Of a stretch of 64,000 nt of DNA, positions 35,721 to 44,940 are shown one piece after another. Source of the stretch: Fibrobacterota bacterium (lineage in GTDB: Bacteria > Fibrobacterota > Chitinivibrionia > Chitinivibrionales > Chitinispirillaceae); contig JAEZKP010000025.1 in the NCBI GenBank assembly GCA_023436145.1, positions 80,446-144,445 on the forward strand. Reading direction: 5' to 3'. The position numbers were made by a program, and so were the translations under genes. The notes below the pieces were generated by a model. It had not been told where the DNA came from, did no database searches, and saw only the letters and a list, made by a program, of their open reading frames with translations. The number at the start of each line of letters is the position of its first letter. Positions within the stretch are counted from its first letter, which is position 1.

Positions 35721-36512
35721 TCAGGTTTTAAAAGTACGCAAATGCATCTTTCTCAACCTCCTGGCCAGAGCCCTCAGACATTTTCTTTCCCATTCACACC
35801 ATTGTTTGTAATGGGTGTATTGACGCTCCATACTTTTAAATTCAGGACCGTGAACAACTCTTCTTCCGTTCCGGATGTAGGGTGGGATTACTATGTGCAG
35901 CATTTCATGATACATGACTGCATCCAATGCAAAACGCGGAACATCCGGATGATTATAAACACCGGCAATGGTGATAAGGTTCACTGCGTTGCCGTCTTTT
36001 GCTGTTCTGACTGTCTGATAAGAAGTGAGCGAACCGGGAGCCCCCCATCTAAGGGATGCAGTTACACTGTTTTTAAAATATGATACATTGATATCATCAA
36101 AAATTTCACGCAAGTCAAAACGAATTCCCTTTGTCTGCTGATCCAGCCGGGTGGTATCCAGAGTTGATCTGTAAAGTTCAGGTGACAAATTCCTGATATA
36201 AGTCTGAATCTTCTTTTCTAGTGAAACTCTCTGTGACTTTACAGCCGAATTTGATCTTCTGGAGTATTGCGCAAGAATTGACCATTGGATAAGTGAATTT
36301 TTAATATCAGAGGGAGCAGACTGCAGATATTGGGGAATAGTCAGTGTCCGGTTACCGCTGTTACGGTCAATATTTAAATACCAGCCTCTTTTAAGGCGTG
36401 TACTGAGTTTTACCGACAGGCCGCTTATCTTTTTTAAATCAATAACCTCTTCAAATGAAGGATTGATAAAAAGAGGCAATGAGAGCTGCTGGCAAAGGGA
36501 TTCTGTACTCAT
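35721..36512 (-). CDS. SprT-like domain zinc metalloprotein
   Basis: A 263-aa cytoplasmic protein. Its SprT-like domain has VMYHEMLHIV (HExxH) near residues 192-201 and a downstream His in VVHGPEFKSMERQY, the standard zinc triad of this family. Eukaryotic Spartan cleaves DNA-protein crosslinks; bacterial function is unknown. Gene order suggests NudC, SprT-like and possibly the methyltransferase are co-transcribed: the nudC stop is 5 bases before this ATG. Confidence 0.88.
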   Translation of the reverse strand: MSTESLCQQLSLPLFINPSFEEVIDLKKISGLSVKLSTRLKRGWYLNIDRNSGNRTLTIPQYLQSAPSDIKNSLIQWSILAQYSRRSNSAVKSQRVSLEKKIQTYIRNLSPELYRSTLDTTRLDQQTKGIRFDLREIFDDINVSYFKNSVTASLRWGAPGSLTSYQTVRTAKDGNAVNLITIAGVYNHPDVPRFALDAVMYHEMLHIVIPPYIRNGRRVVHGPEFKSMERQYTHYKQWCEWERKCLRALARRLRKMHLRTFKT

Positions 36513-36517
36513 ATTAA

Positions 36518-37336
36518 TTAAAGAAAAGACCTGTGGTTAGTGTTTTGGTTTATAAACCAGTCGATTAGTCTTCGGGAGATGCTCAGGCTTCTGGGAATTT
36601 TCTCGGGCATCTCTTTAACGCTGAACCAACCGGCTTCCTCGATCTCTTTACCGTCAACTCTTATCTCTCCACTGTGGTACTCTGCAGTATAAGCCACCAT
36701 CAGTGCATGGGAAAATACCCATGGTTGGCTGGCAAAATAACGGATGTTTGTGACCTCAATATCTACCTCTTCCTTTATTTCACGTGCAACTGCGTTTTCC
36801 AGGTTTTCTCCTGTTTCCACATACCCGGCTAAAACACTGAAGATCTCTGAATCGGGGTGTCGGGCAAGGAGGATTTTGTTTTCTTTGGTAACTGCTGTTA
36901 TTACTGCAGGCGAGATTCTGGGATAATTCTGCAGACCGCAGCAGGGGCATATCTTTGAAAAATCGATTCCGCTTCGATTCATAGCCGTGCCACACTGTCC
37001 ACAATATTGATGAGTCTTGTCCCAGTTTATTATCTCAAAAGCTCTGCAAGCAATATCAAATGTATCCTTATCCAGTTTTTGGTATAAAGAGCGCAACTCC
37101 TGGGTATGATACCCGGAAAAAAAGGCATCTGAAGTAAGAGTTGCGGTAAAATAGTGAACTGTGCCGAAAGCACCCAGATAGTTAACAAAAGAAACTTTGA
37201 AATCTGCAATTTGCGAATTGCTGAGAACAGGTAAAGAGGTGTTATCTTTGGAAACTAACAGGTCATTGTCTTTGAATAAAAACCAGACTGCCTGGTTAAT
37301 ATGCACGGGGGGAACTGCAGAAAAATTAAGATTCAT
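36518..37336 (-). CDS. nudC: NAD(H) pyrophosphatase / RNA deNADding enzyme NudC
   Basis: A 272-aa Nudix enzyme of NudC type. It has a zinc ribbon (Cys at about 112, 115, 130, 133), then the Nudix box GYVETGENLENAVAREIKEEVDI at about 171-193, and SQPWVFS near 203, the NADH-selective signature (usually SQPWPFPxS). It cleaves NAD(H) to NMN(H) and AMP and can remove NAD caps from RNA. Length is normal. Cytoplasmic. Confidence 0.95.
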   Translation of the reverse strand: MNLNFSAVPPVHINQAVWFLFKDNDLLVSKDNTSLPVLSNSQIADFKVSFVNYLGAFGTVHYFTATLTSDAFFSGYHTQELRSLYQKLDKDTFDIACRAFEIINWDKTHQYCGQCGTAMNRSGIDFSKICPCCGLQNYPRISPAVITAVTKENKILLARHPDSEIFSVLAGYVETGENLENAVAREIKEEVDIEVTNIRYFASQPWVFSHALMVAYTAEYHSGEIRVDGKEIEEAGWFSVKEMPEKIPRSLSISRRLIDWFINQNTNHRSFL

Positions 37337-37386
37337 GTAAACCCTGTTAAAAGAAATTAAAATCAGGACAGGAAAAAAACAAATGA

Positions 37387-38118
37387 TCAGACAGCGCGTT
37401 TTTTTGCGCTAAATTGAGTTACACATCCCGGAAACAGCTGATAGTTAGCGATTTTTTGAAAACCAGCAGACTTCAGCTGTGAAAAGAGCACATCCTGCTC
37501 CGGAAGTTGGTTAATCAGGGTGGCTATTTTCTGGTAAGCTTCTTTGGCTCCTGAGATTAATCTACCTGTTCCTGGTACAATGAAATTAATATAAAAAGTG
37601 TACGGATTGAATGTGGTAAAAGTTTTGGGTTTATTGAATTCGGTGATAATGAGAGGACAATCCTGTTTTAAAACCCGTGCGGCCTCGCTCAAGACTTGGC
37701 CTGTGTTTGATGAAAAACATAAGCCAAAACTAAGAAAAACAGCATCGAAAAAGGAATTTTCAAATTTTAAGGAGTGCATATCACCTTGCAATAAGAAAAT
37801 CGGATTCCGGTGTTTAAGTCTGGCGACTTTTTTATCTGCAATCTGCAACATCTTCTCAGAATTATCGATACCTGTAACCGAGGTTAGGGGTATATTGGTT
37901 GAGTAAAGTGAAATGATCTGCTCTGCTGTTCCACAAGCCAGGTCAAGGACCCGTAATGGCCCCCGGTTCAACAGAAGCTCTGTAGCAGAGTGTCTCCAGT
38001 ATTTTATCCATCCCAGAGTGCTAATCCAGCTCACCAGATCATACCACACACCTATCCGGTTAAAGATATTCTGGATTTCGATGGTTTGTTTATGCGTTTT
38101 TATAAGTTGTGGTTGCAT
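37387..38118 (-). CDS. UbiE/MenG-like SAM-dependent methyltransferase
   Basis: A 243-aa class I methyltransferase. The SAM motif is LDLACGTAEQI near residue 76, followed by GIDNSEKMLQIADKK (acidic loop) and VFLSFGLCFSSNTGQVLSEAARVLKQ. Overall length and motif order fit UbiE/COQ5/MenG quinone C-methyltransferases, so a menaquinone role is plausible in an anaerobe, but other small-molecule methyltransferases share the pattern. Starts about 50 bases ahead of nudC and may head this operon. Confidence 0.82.
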   Translation of the reverse strand: MQPQLIKTHKQTIEIQNIFNRIGVWYDLVSWISTLGWIKYWRHSATELLLNRGPLRVLDLACGTAEQIISLYSTNIPLTSVTGIDNSEKMLQIADKKVARLKHRNPIFLLQGDMHSLKFENSFFDAVFLSFGLCFSSNTGQVLSEAARVLKQDCPLIITEFNKPKTFTTFNPYTFYINFIVPGTGRLISGAKEAYQKIATLINQLPEQDVLFSQLKSAGFQKIANYQLFPGCVTQFSAKKRAV

Positions 38119-38330
38119 CGGTTTTTCAATAATAAACTATGATATTCTGCTGAAAATTAACCTCAATGAAATGAGAGCAAAATCCGGAGCAATTTATCAG
38201 AACTACTTAAAATGTGATTTATTCTTTTAAAAAAAATGAATATATTGAGTATGTTTTGAACTTTTGTACAAACCTGTATGAGCTGTCATGTATTAAATTA
38301 ATACTTAACTTTGCATCACAGGATAAAAAA

Positions 38331-40946
38331 ATGAGTGAATCGGATCCACAGAAACCAGAACCAGCACCACAAAAGCAACTCATTGAAATTAAATCTGATA
38401 GTACTCAAACACCATCTGATGAGCTGAAAAATTTAAGCGATTTTCAAACCTGCTATCAATCCATCTTTGAAAATACCGGTACAGCAATTGTCATACTGGA
38501 TCGGGACACTTCGATTCTTCATTTCAACCAAAAAGTTTCAAAAATAACCGGTTACTCCAGAGAGAAGATAGCTGAAAGAAAAAGATGGACAGAATTTGTT
38601 TCAGTGGAAGACGTGGAGAGATTCTTAAAGATTTTTAACCAATGCTACACTGATTCATCCAGTGTACCTACAGAATTTCAGTTCCGTATTAAAGGTGCGA
38701 ATGGCAATATCCTGGAAATGATGGCGCATGGGACGTTGATTCCTGATTCAACCAGAACTCTAATCTCATTCTATGATATCAGTAACTTTAAGCAGGTACT
38801 TAGTGCACTGCGGGAAAGTGAACGTAAATATCGTGATCTTTATGAAAATGCCAACGATATCCTCTTTACTGTAGATTTAAACGACCGCATAACTTCTGCC
38901 AACGACCGGGCACTGAAAATTTATGGTTATGAACGAAGTGAAATTGATGGATTTGAATACCACGATATTGTTGATCCGTCATGTATCCCTCTTCTGGAAA
39001 AACATAAGCAGGATAAGCTTTCGCTCCGTTCAAAATCATCCACATATGAGGTTCTCACTTACACTCGCTATAATGTGCCGGTTTGGCTGGAATTAAGCAC
39101 AAGGTTAATCTATGATAAAAACAGAATCGTTGGTATACAGGGGATTGGACGTGATATCACCGAGAGAAAGCGCAGTGATGAGGAATTGCGTGAGAGTCAG
39201 CGAAGGTTTAAGGAAACTGCAGACCTGCTTCCTGGTATTATCTGCGAAATGGACACAAATCTGTATTTGACATATGTAAATGAAATAGGGTTAAGGCTGT
39301 TTGGCTATACAAAAGCGGAGTTTGAGAAAGGGGTTTGTGTCAGGGATCTGGTACCAATGGAATACCGGGAAAAATTCGACAACACCACAGTCCTCATATT
39401 TAAAGGGGAACCAAGCCTGCCTTCGGTTTATGCACTTTACAAAAAAGATAAGACTCTCATTTATGTTCTCCTTAGTTCTGCAGGTATTTTTAAAAACGGA
39501 GTAATTACCGGAATCCGGACCTGCTTTTTTGACATCTCAGACCGGGTTCTGGCGGAGAGAAAACTTCGCCTGAGTGAAGAAAGATTCAGAACTATCTACT
39601 CCGAATCGCCTATCGGTATAGCACTATTCAGCCCTGATGGTTTTCTGATCGATATGAACCAGTCGTTTCGAAAACTGTTTAACATTACAGAAGATCAGAG
39701 TCCCAATTCAGACCTTTTCAAGCTTTTTGATTTTGATGAGGCCAGGCTTAAAAAACTGGCTAACTTTGAGACAATTAATACAGAGACAGAATTCTGTGGC
39801 AGTGATGATTCAGAACGGCTGTTTTTGGATTGGTACATAACTCCAGTGGGTTCACCCGAGACTGCTCTTTCAGTTTATCTGGTGCAGGTTCAGGATATTA
39901 CCGAAAGGAAAAAAGCTCAGGAAGCCAGACTAAAAGAGGAACGTGAAGCTACTGCACGGGCTGAGGCTTTGGTTGCCGGACTCAAACGTGAGCTTTGTGA
40001 AAAAGCCAGTTTTCACAATATGGTCAGCCGCAGTTCCCAGATGATGCAGATTTTTAACTCCATCCCTGAAATCGCGCAAACATCAGTAACTGTTTTGGTC
40101 TTTGGCAACAGTGGAACAGGCAAGGAGCTTGTAGCAAGATCACTTCATGAGTTAAGCAATCGAAAAGACAAGCCTTTTGTTGCCATTAACTGCAGCGCCC
40201 TGCCGGACTCATTACTGGAATCCGAACTGTTTGGGTATAAGGCGGGTGCTTTTACAGATGCTAAGAGGGATAAGCCGGGAAAATTTGCGCTGGCCGAGGG
40301 TGGGACTATATTTCTGGATGAAATAGGGGATATCTCTGCAGCTATGCAGGTTAAACTGCTCCGTGTACTGCAGGAGAAAGTCTACGAACCTCTCGGGGCA
40401 ACCCGCCCCTGTTCTGCAGATGTAAGAATTATCGCTGCAACCAATAAATCTCTATCCCAAATGGTCCACTCAGGAGAGTTCAGAGAAGATCTTTACTATC
40501 GAATAAATGTCATCACTATAAAGTTGCCACCGCTTATCGAACGTCGATGTGATATCCCCCTGCTGGCAGAATATTTCATCCAACGCTTCAATGACCGTTA
40601 TGGTAAAGCAATAACCGGTATTGATCAACAAACCATGGAGGTTTTGTTATCTTATGATTTTCCGGGTAACATCCGCGAACTGGAAAACATCATAGAGCAC
40701 GCATTTATTTTCTGTAAAAACAACACTATTACTCTGGAGCATCTGCCGGACTCCATAAAAAATAAAGCATCCTCTGGAAATGATTCAAAAGCACTCTCCG
40801 GTATTCGCAGTTTTGCAGAACTGGAACGGATGTATCTAAAAACCATCCTGGACGATAGTGGCGGTTGTAAAGTCAAAGCTGCTGAAAAACTGGGAATTCA
40901 TAAAACAACGTTGTTTAGAAAATTAAAACAGCTTGGCATCCAGTGA
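38331..40946 (+). CDS. Multi-PAS sigma-54-dependent transcriptional activator
   Basis: An 871-aa cytoplasmic regulator. Four PAS domains occupy roughly residues 40-570 (for instance YRDLYENANDILFTVDLNDRITSAN and FRTIYSESPIGIALFSPDG), with a short coiled linker. The AAA+ domain follows: Walker A GNSGTGKEL, the sigma-54 contact loop GAFTDA, Walker B IFLDEIGDI, and the arginine-finger region. The C-terminus is a Fis-type helix-turn-helix ending KTTLFRKLKQLGI. An AGGATA ribosome site supports ATG 38331, although the frame opens 39 codons earlier. No TM segment, so it senses a cytosolic ligand or redox/gas signal. The target is not evident. Confidence 0.93.
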   Translation: MSESDPQKPEPAPQKQLIEIKSDSTQTPSDELKNLSDFQTCYQSIFENTGTAIVILDRDTSILHFNQKVSKITGYSREKIAERKRWTEFVSVEDVERFLKIFNQCYTDSSSVPTEFQFRIKGANGNILEMMAHGTLIPDSTRTLISFYDISNFKQVLSALRESERKYRDLYENANDILFTVDLNDRITSANDRALKIYGYERSEIDGFEYHDIVDPSCIPLLEKHKQDKLSLRSKSSTYEVLTYTRYNVPVWLELSTRLIYDKNRIVGIQGIGRDITERKRSDEELRESQRRFKETADLLPGIICEMDTNLYLTYVNEIGLRLFGYTKAEFEKGVCVRDLVPMEYREKFDNTTVLIFKGEPSLPSVYALYKKDKTLIYVLLSSAGIFKNGVITGIRTCFFDISDRVLAERKLRLSEERFRTIYSESPIGIALFSPDGFLIDMNQSFRKLFNITEDQSPNSDLFKLFDFDEARLKKLANFETINTETEFCGSDDSERLFLDWYITPVGSPETALSVYLVQVQDITERKKAQEARLKEEREATARAEALVAGLKRELCEKASFHNMVSRSSQMMQIFNSIPEIAQTSVTVLVFGNSGTGKELVARSLHELSNRKDKPFVAINCSALPDSLLESELFGYKAGAFTDAKRDKPGKFALAEGGTIFLDEIGDISAAMQVKLLRVLQEKVYEPLGATRPCSADVRIIAATNKSLSQMVHSGEFREDLYYRINVITIKLPPLIERRCDIPLLAEYFIQRFNDRYGKAITGIDQQTMEVLLSYDFPGNIRELENIIEHAFIFCKNNTITLEHLPDSIKNKASSGNDSKALSGIRSFAELERMYLKTILDDSGGCKVKAAEKLGIHKTTLFRKLKQLGIQ

Positions 40947-41004
40947 TGAGCATCGAAATTTATATCTTCTGCAATGCAGGAATTATTTTCCTTGAACTTT
41001 ATAG

Positions 41005-41010
41005 TATAAT
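41005..41010 (+). promoter_or_regulatory. Possible -10 element in front of mltG
   Basis: TATAAT lies only 6 bases before the first ATG of mltG, with no matching -35 at 17 bases. If used, transcription would start at or near that ATG, implying either a leaderless mRNA or use of a later start (ATG at 41134). Confidence 0.35.
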
Positions 41011-41016
41011 TATATC

Positions 41017-42156
41017 ATGATTCACTCTATATGGAGGCATCTTTCGAGAATCTGGCTATCAGGTACTATTTTCTGCCTCTTCATTTTAGGGTATATTTTA
41101 TATGGAATTTTTTTTGTGGTTCGATTAACTAAGATGAAAAAACGAATAACTCTGATTTCTGCATCTCTGCTTTTAACTTTATCTACGGCCTTTTTTTATT
41201 ATCTGTTTCTACCTCTGGGTGATGGAAGTCAAAGAGTAGAAATTATAATTCCCAGGGGGGCATCAGCTGCTGCTATGGCAGATTCCCTGAAAAATCATAA
41301 GATTATCACCTCCACTACAGCACTGCGCTTATGGATGAAGTTCAGGGGAACAGAGCGTAAAATTCAGGCGGGAAAAATAACCTGCAATGTGGGTGATGGA
41401 GCATTCAGAGCATCCGATAGTCTGCTGTGTGCCAAACCCATCGAGGTTGTGTTCACCATTAACGAAGGACTCACTATCGAGCAGACTGCATTACGGGTTT
41501 CTCAAGTAATGCATATCGATACCGCCGAGTTCTACCGTTTGTGTTATGACACTGGCTTCATTAAAGAATTGGGTATCTCAGCCTCCTCTCTGGAAGGATA
41601 TCTTTTTCCTGATACCTACCGATTCCCCAAGGATGCCGGGATAAAAGAGATAATCCGCAAAATGGTACTATGCTTCGAAAATGTGTATAATTCTTTGCAG
41701 GCAGATACCTCTGTTATCTCCAGATATAACAAACATCAGATTGTAACTATCGCTTCAATAGTGGAAAAAGAGGCTACTGTGGCATGGGAACGTGCCAGAA
41801 TCGCCGGAGTATTTCATAACCGTTTGAAACTGGGCTATCCACTTGGCGCTGACCCCACCGTGCGATATGCTCTGCGTAAATTTAATGGCCCATTGAAAGT
41901 TTCTGAGCTTAATTCATCTTCGCCTTATAATACCAGAAGGTTCACAGGTCTTCCGCCAGGCCCGATCTGTTCTCCAGGAAAGGCAGCTCTGCAAGCCGCT
42001 ATCGCACCTGCGCAAACAAAAGATCTTTACTTTGTCGCCAAATGGGATGGCTCCGGTGAACATGACTTCTCCAGGACAAATGAGGAACATACAAAGAAAA
42101 AGTTGTTAATCCGCCGTCAAAATGAGCTTAGAAAAAAAGGATCTGGTTTGCCGTGA
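41017..42156 (+). CDS. mltG: Endolytic murein transglycosylase MltG
   Basis: A 379-aa inner-membrane lytic transglycosylase that cuts nascent glycan strands and sets their length. The catalytic block is IASIVEKEATVAWERARIAGVFHNRLKLGYPLGADPTVRYA, with the general-acid Glu in VEKE. A LysM-like segment precedes it (near residues 75-120). Two hydrophobic segments occur if translation starts at 41017 (about 13-35 and 43-65), one if it starts at 41134; MltG normally has one TM, so the later start (340 aa) is quite possible, but neither has a good ribosome site. Overlaps the next gene by 4 bases. Confidence 0.95.
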   Translation: MIHSIWRHLSRIWLSGTIFCLFILGYILYGIFFVVRLTKMKKRITLISASLLLTLSTAFFYYLFLPLGDGSQRVEIIIPRGASAAAMADSLKNHKIITSTTALRLWMKFRGTERKIQAGKITCNVGDGAFRASDSLLCAKPIEVVFTINEGLTIEQTALRVSQVMHIDTAEFYRLCYDTGFIKELGISASSLEGYLFPDTYRFPKDAGIKEIIRKMVLCFENVYNSLQADTSVISRYNKHQIVTIASIVEKEATVAWERARIAGVFHNRLKLGYPLGADPTVRYALRKFNGPLKVSELNSSSPYNTRRFTGLPPGPICSPGKAALQAAIAPAQTKDLYFVAKWDGSGEHDFSRTNEEHTKKKLLIRRQNELRKKGSGLP

Positions 42157-42992
42157 CAATTTTCCATCTATCTGCCTCTTCTTTGCGCTTTTTCGGTCTT
42201 GTGGCGATATTATCTTTCAGCCTCCTTTACTCTGAAGAAATGATTCAGCCAAGGCGTCTGGTTGATGCTCCAACCGCAGGGGTTTTAAATAGAGGATGTT
42301 TTGATTTCGAATGCCGCATCTATCCGGGAAGTGAAAACACCAGAGGGGCTGGAGTAAATCTGGGGATCAATGTGGGGGTGACAAATCGTCTGATGATTGG
42401 CTTGAGTTATGGCGGTGAAGGAATTGTGGGAAGGGGAAAGGATGTAAATTTTGACAGGTATCCCGGTTTTCTTGTTAAATACAGAATTTTTGAGGAAGCA
42501 ATACACTTCCCGGGAGTAGCTCTGGGCTATGATCACCAGGGACATGGTGGTAGTGCTGATACTTCTGAATTCGAATATACAGGCAACATCTACAAATCTC
42601 CAGGGTTCTTTCTTGCATTAAGCAAAAATTATCTTTTGTTCACAAAGATCCAGTTCGGAATCCATGGGGCTTTAACCTATTCCATGGAGGATTTCAGGAG
42701 TGTAAGCTGGCCCAATTTCCTGACAGGTATCGATTTTGGAGTAAATGAGGAACTGGCTCTGGTTGTCGAGTATGATTTTGGATTCAATATTAAAGATAAA
42801 CGCTCCTCTGGTCATTCAGTCTATGCCAGCCCGTCAGAAGGCTACCTTAATCTTGGTTTGCGTTGGGCATTCTCAGAAAATTTCTATATCGAATTTGATG
42901 CAAGAGACGTACTTGAGAATAGGAAACGCAAAGATGGCAGTACAGTGAGCTGGGGAAGAGAGTTGAAACTGGTTTATGTATCTCATTTTTAA
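42153..42992 (+). CDS. Predicted outer-membrane beta-barrel protein
   Basis: A 279-aa protein starting at a GTG that overlaps the mltG stop (GTGA). It has a signal peptide (hydrophobic core about 11-26, cleavage near Leu-Tyr-Ser) and many alternating Gly/aromatic strands, such as GVNLGINVGVTNRLMIGLSYGGEG and VALGYDHQGHGG, ending Tyr-Val-Ser-His-Phe as outer-membrane barrels do. It resembles the YjbH-like or PorV-like style rather than a known channel. Located between mltG and a secreted thioredoxin, so a role in envelope biogenesis is likely. Confidence 0.7.
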   Translation: MTIFHLSASSLRFFGLVAILSFSLLYSEEMIQPRRLVDAPTAGVLNRGCFDFECRIYPGSENTRGAGVNLGINVGVTNRLMIGLSYGGEGIVGRGKDVNFDRYPGFLVKYRIFEEAIHFPGVALGYDHQGHGGSADTSEFEYTGNIYKSPGFFLALSKNYLLFTKIQFGIHGALTYSMEDFRSVSWPNFLTGIDFGVNEELALVVEYDFGFNIKDKRSSGHSVYASPSEGYLNLGLRWAFSENFYIEFDARDVLENRKRKDGSTVSWGRELKLVYVSHF

Positions 42993-43008
42993 AGGAAACG
43001 GATTCGTT

Positions 43009-43467
43009 ATGAAATGCCTGTTATTGAATCTTTCTGTTCTGCTAATTTCAGGGCTGTTTATTAACTTGCAGGCTCAGCCTCTGAGTGCGGGAACTGGAAA
43101 TCAGTCTGTGGTCGATTCATCTCAGCTGATTGCAGATCAGATTATTAAATCGAAAGTGCCGGTGCTTGTGGATTTCTGGGCTCCCTGGTGTGCCCCATGC
43201 CGTATGCTCAATCCGATTATTAAGGATCTGGAGAAGGAATTCGCAGGTAAGGTTCTGTTTATGAAAGTGAATGTGGATATCCACAGAAGTATTGCAGCTT
43301 ATTTTGGTGTAAACTCGATCCCTGCAGTATTCATTGTGAATAATAAAATAGTGGTAGAATCTATCCCTGGTTTACAGCCAAAAGAAGTGTATGCTGATGC
43401 GCTCAAAGAGATATTGTCTGGCCCGGTTTTAACTGAACCTTCTCCTATGCAAAAAAACGATAAATGA
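43009..43467 (+). CDS. Secreted thioredoxin
   Basis: A 152-aa periplasmic thioredoxin: signal peptide ending Leu-Gln-Ala-Gln, then VDFWAPWCAPCRML (redox pair WCAPC) and the cis-Pro in VNSIPAVFIV. The WCxPC motif is like cytosolic thioredoxin (WCGPC) rather than TlpA or DsbA. It should reduce or oxidise disulphides outside the cytoplasm. AAAGGAAA supports the ATG at 43009; the frame opens at 42976 but would lack a proper signal. Its stop overlaps the U32 peptidase by 4 bases. Confidence 0.92.
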   Translation: MKCLLLNLSVLLISGLFINLQAQPLSAGTGNQSVVDSSQLIADQIIKSKVPVLVDFWAPWCAPCRMLNPIIKDLEKEFAGKVLFMKVNVDIHRSIAAYFGVNSIPAVFIVNNKIVVESIPGLQPKEVYADALKEILSGPVLTEPSPMQKNDK

Positions 43468-44708
43468 TAGCTCCGGAACTTCTTGCGCCTGCCGGTAGTT
43501 TCGCCATAGCGGAAGCGGCTTTTGATCGTGGTGCCGATGCTGTTTACATTGGGGTCGGGCAACTCAATCTGCGGGCTCATTCTCCTAATTTTGCAGTCGG
43601 GGACCTTCCGGAACTTCTGGAGCATGCTGCAAAACGTGGAAAAAAAGTTTATATAGCCCTCAACATTATGCCTGATGAGGGGCGTCTGGATGAGGTTAAT
43701 GACACACTGTGCAAGATAAGTTCACTTGATATTCTGCCTGATGCATTTATTATAAGTGATCCCGGTGTTTTATTACTATGTAAAAAGATTGTTCCACAGG
43801 TCGCTTTGCATTTAAGCACTCAGACCGGTTCATTCAACTCTCTTTCTCTTAAATTCTGGAAAGATCAGGGCATAAGCAGGGTCGTCTTGCCGCGTGAATT
43901 CACATTAACCCAGATTGCTCATCTTAACAGCTTATCTGAAATTGAAACCGAAATATTTATCCATGGGGCAATGTGTGTTTCCATTTCCGGTCGCTGTCTT
44001 CTAGGGGCATATTTAAACGGGCGACACCCTAATCTGGGTGATTGTCCTCAACCGTGCAGATTCCAGTACCGTATCTCATCGGTGCAATCTCCTTCCCAGC
44101 CTGATTGCAGTTTTGATGTTGAGGAAAACCAGAATGGAGTCTACCTGCTAAACTCAAAAGATCTCTGCACCATCTCTATTTTACCTCAGATTTTGGCTTG
44201 CGGTGTGCATTCTCTGAAAATCGAGGGACGTAACAAAAGCATTCATTACGTAGCATCAGTGGTTAAGACATACCGGGAAGCTTTGGATGAGTGTCTGAAA
44301 GATCCGCAAAAATTTGTAGTCCGCAAAGAGTGGATTGATGAGCTGGAAACTATTGAACACCGCCCATATACCACCGCTTTTTATACCCAGGAAGCTGTAA
44401 TGCAGGAGGTTTATTCTTCAAAAGCGGCTTCCAATTCACGAGTCTTAGGCATAGTCAAAGGTATACTGGAGGGTGGGATACCGGTTATTGATGTGAAAAA
44501 CAGCTTCGGTGTAACTGATGTGTTGGAGGTACTTCCGGTAAAACGATTCTCATTTCCTTTCGACATCTCATTTTCCCACTTTACAGATTTATCTGGAAAT
44601 CCGGTGCAGAAAATTCCCTCAAACCGTCTTTTATGTGCACATGGAGCCTCGGTGAAGCTTAACCCTGGAGATATGCTCAGAATGCCTGTAAAAAGAGTCA
44701 GTGAATGA
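43464..44708 (+). CDS. Peptidase U32 family protein
   Basis: A 414-aa protein of the U32 family (YegQ/RlhA/TrhP group). N-terminal ELLAPAGSFAIAEAAFDRGADAVYIG and the Cys-containing block FIHGAMCVSISGRCLLGAYLNGRHPNLGDCPQPCRF (about residues 160-195) are the family signatures; the four Cys probably bind an Fe-S cluster. Members hydroxylate tRNA or rRNA or help ubiquinone synthesis under anaerobiosis; here, an RNA hydroxylation role like TrhP or RlhA is likely. Cytoplasmic. ATG overlaps the thioredoxin stop. Confidence 0.92.
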   Translation: MIAPELLAPAGSFAIAEAAFDRGADAVYIGVGQLNLRAHSPNFAVGDLPELLEHAAKRGKKVYIALNIMPDEGRLDEVNDTLCKISSLDILPDAFIISDPGVLLLCKKIVPQVALHLSTQTGSFNSLSLKFWKDQGISRVVLPREFTLTQIAHLNSLSEIETEIFIHGAMCVSISGRCLLGAYLNGRHPNLGDCPQPCRFQYRISSVQSPSQPDCSFDVEENQNGVYLLNSKDLCTISILPQILACGVHSLKIEGRNKSIHYVASVVKTYREALDECLKDPQKFVVRKEWIDELETIEHRPYTTAFYTQEAVMQEVYSSKAASNSRVLGIVKGILEGGIPVIDVKNSFGVTDVLEVLPVKRFSFPFDISFSHFTDLSGNPVQKIPSNRLLCAHGASVKLNPGDMLRMPVKRVSE

Positions 44709-44940
44709 CATCCTATATCTGATTTCTTGTTGTTTTTTCTTCAGTTTTAACAAACAAAACCAAAGAAAAATAAGTATCCGGGTAAACAGTTTTATTTCCT
44801 CCGCTTTGCTTTTTTTAAAAGTATATCTATTCTTAATCCAATCCGCTGGTTACAACAGTGTCCAAAAGCCGGCATACTGATTGCAGGCATTAGTGATTAC
44901 CCCTGTTACTTAATCCTAAATAAGGAACATAGGTTAACAA

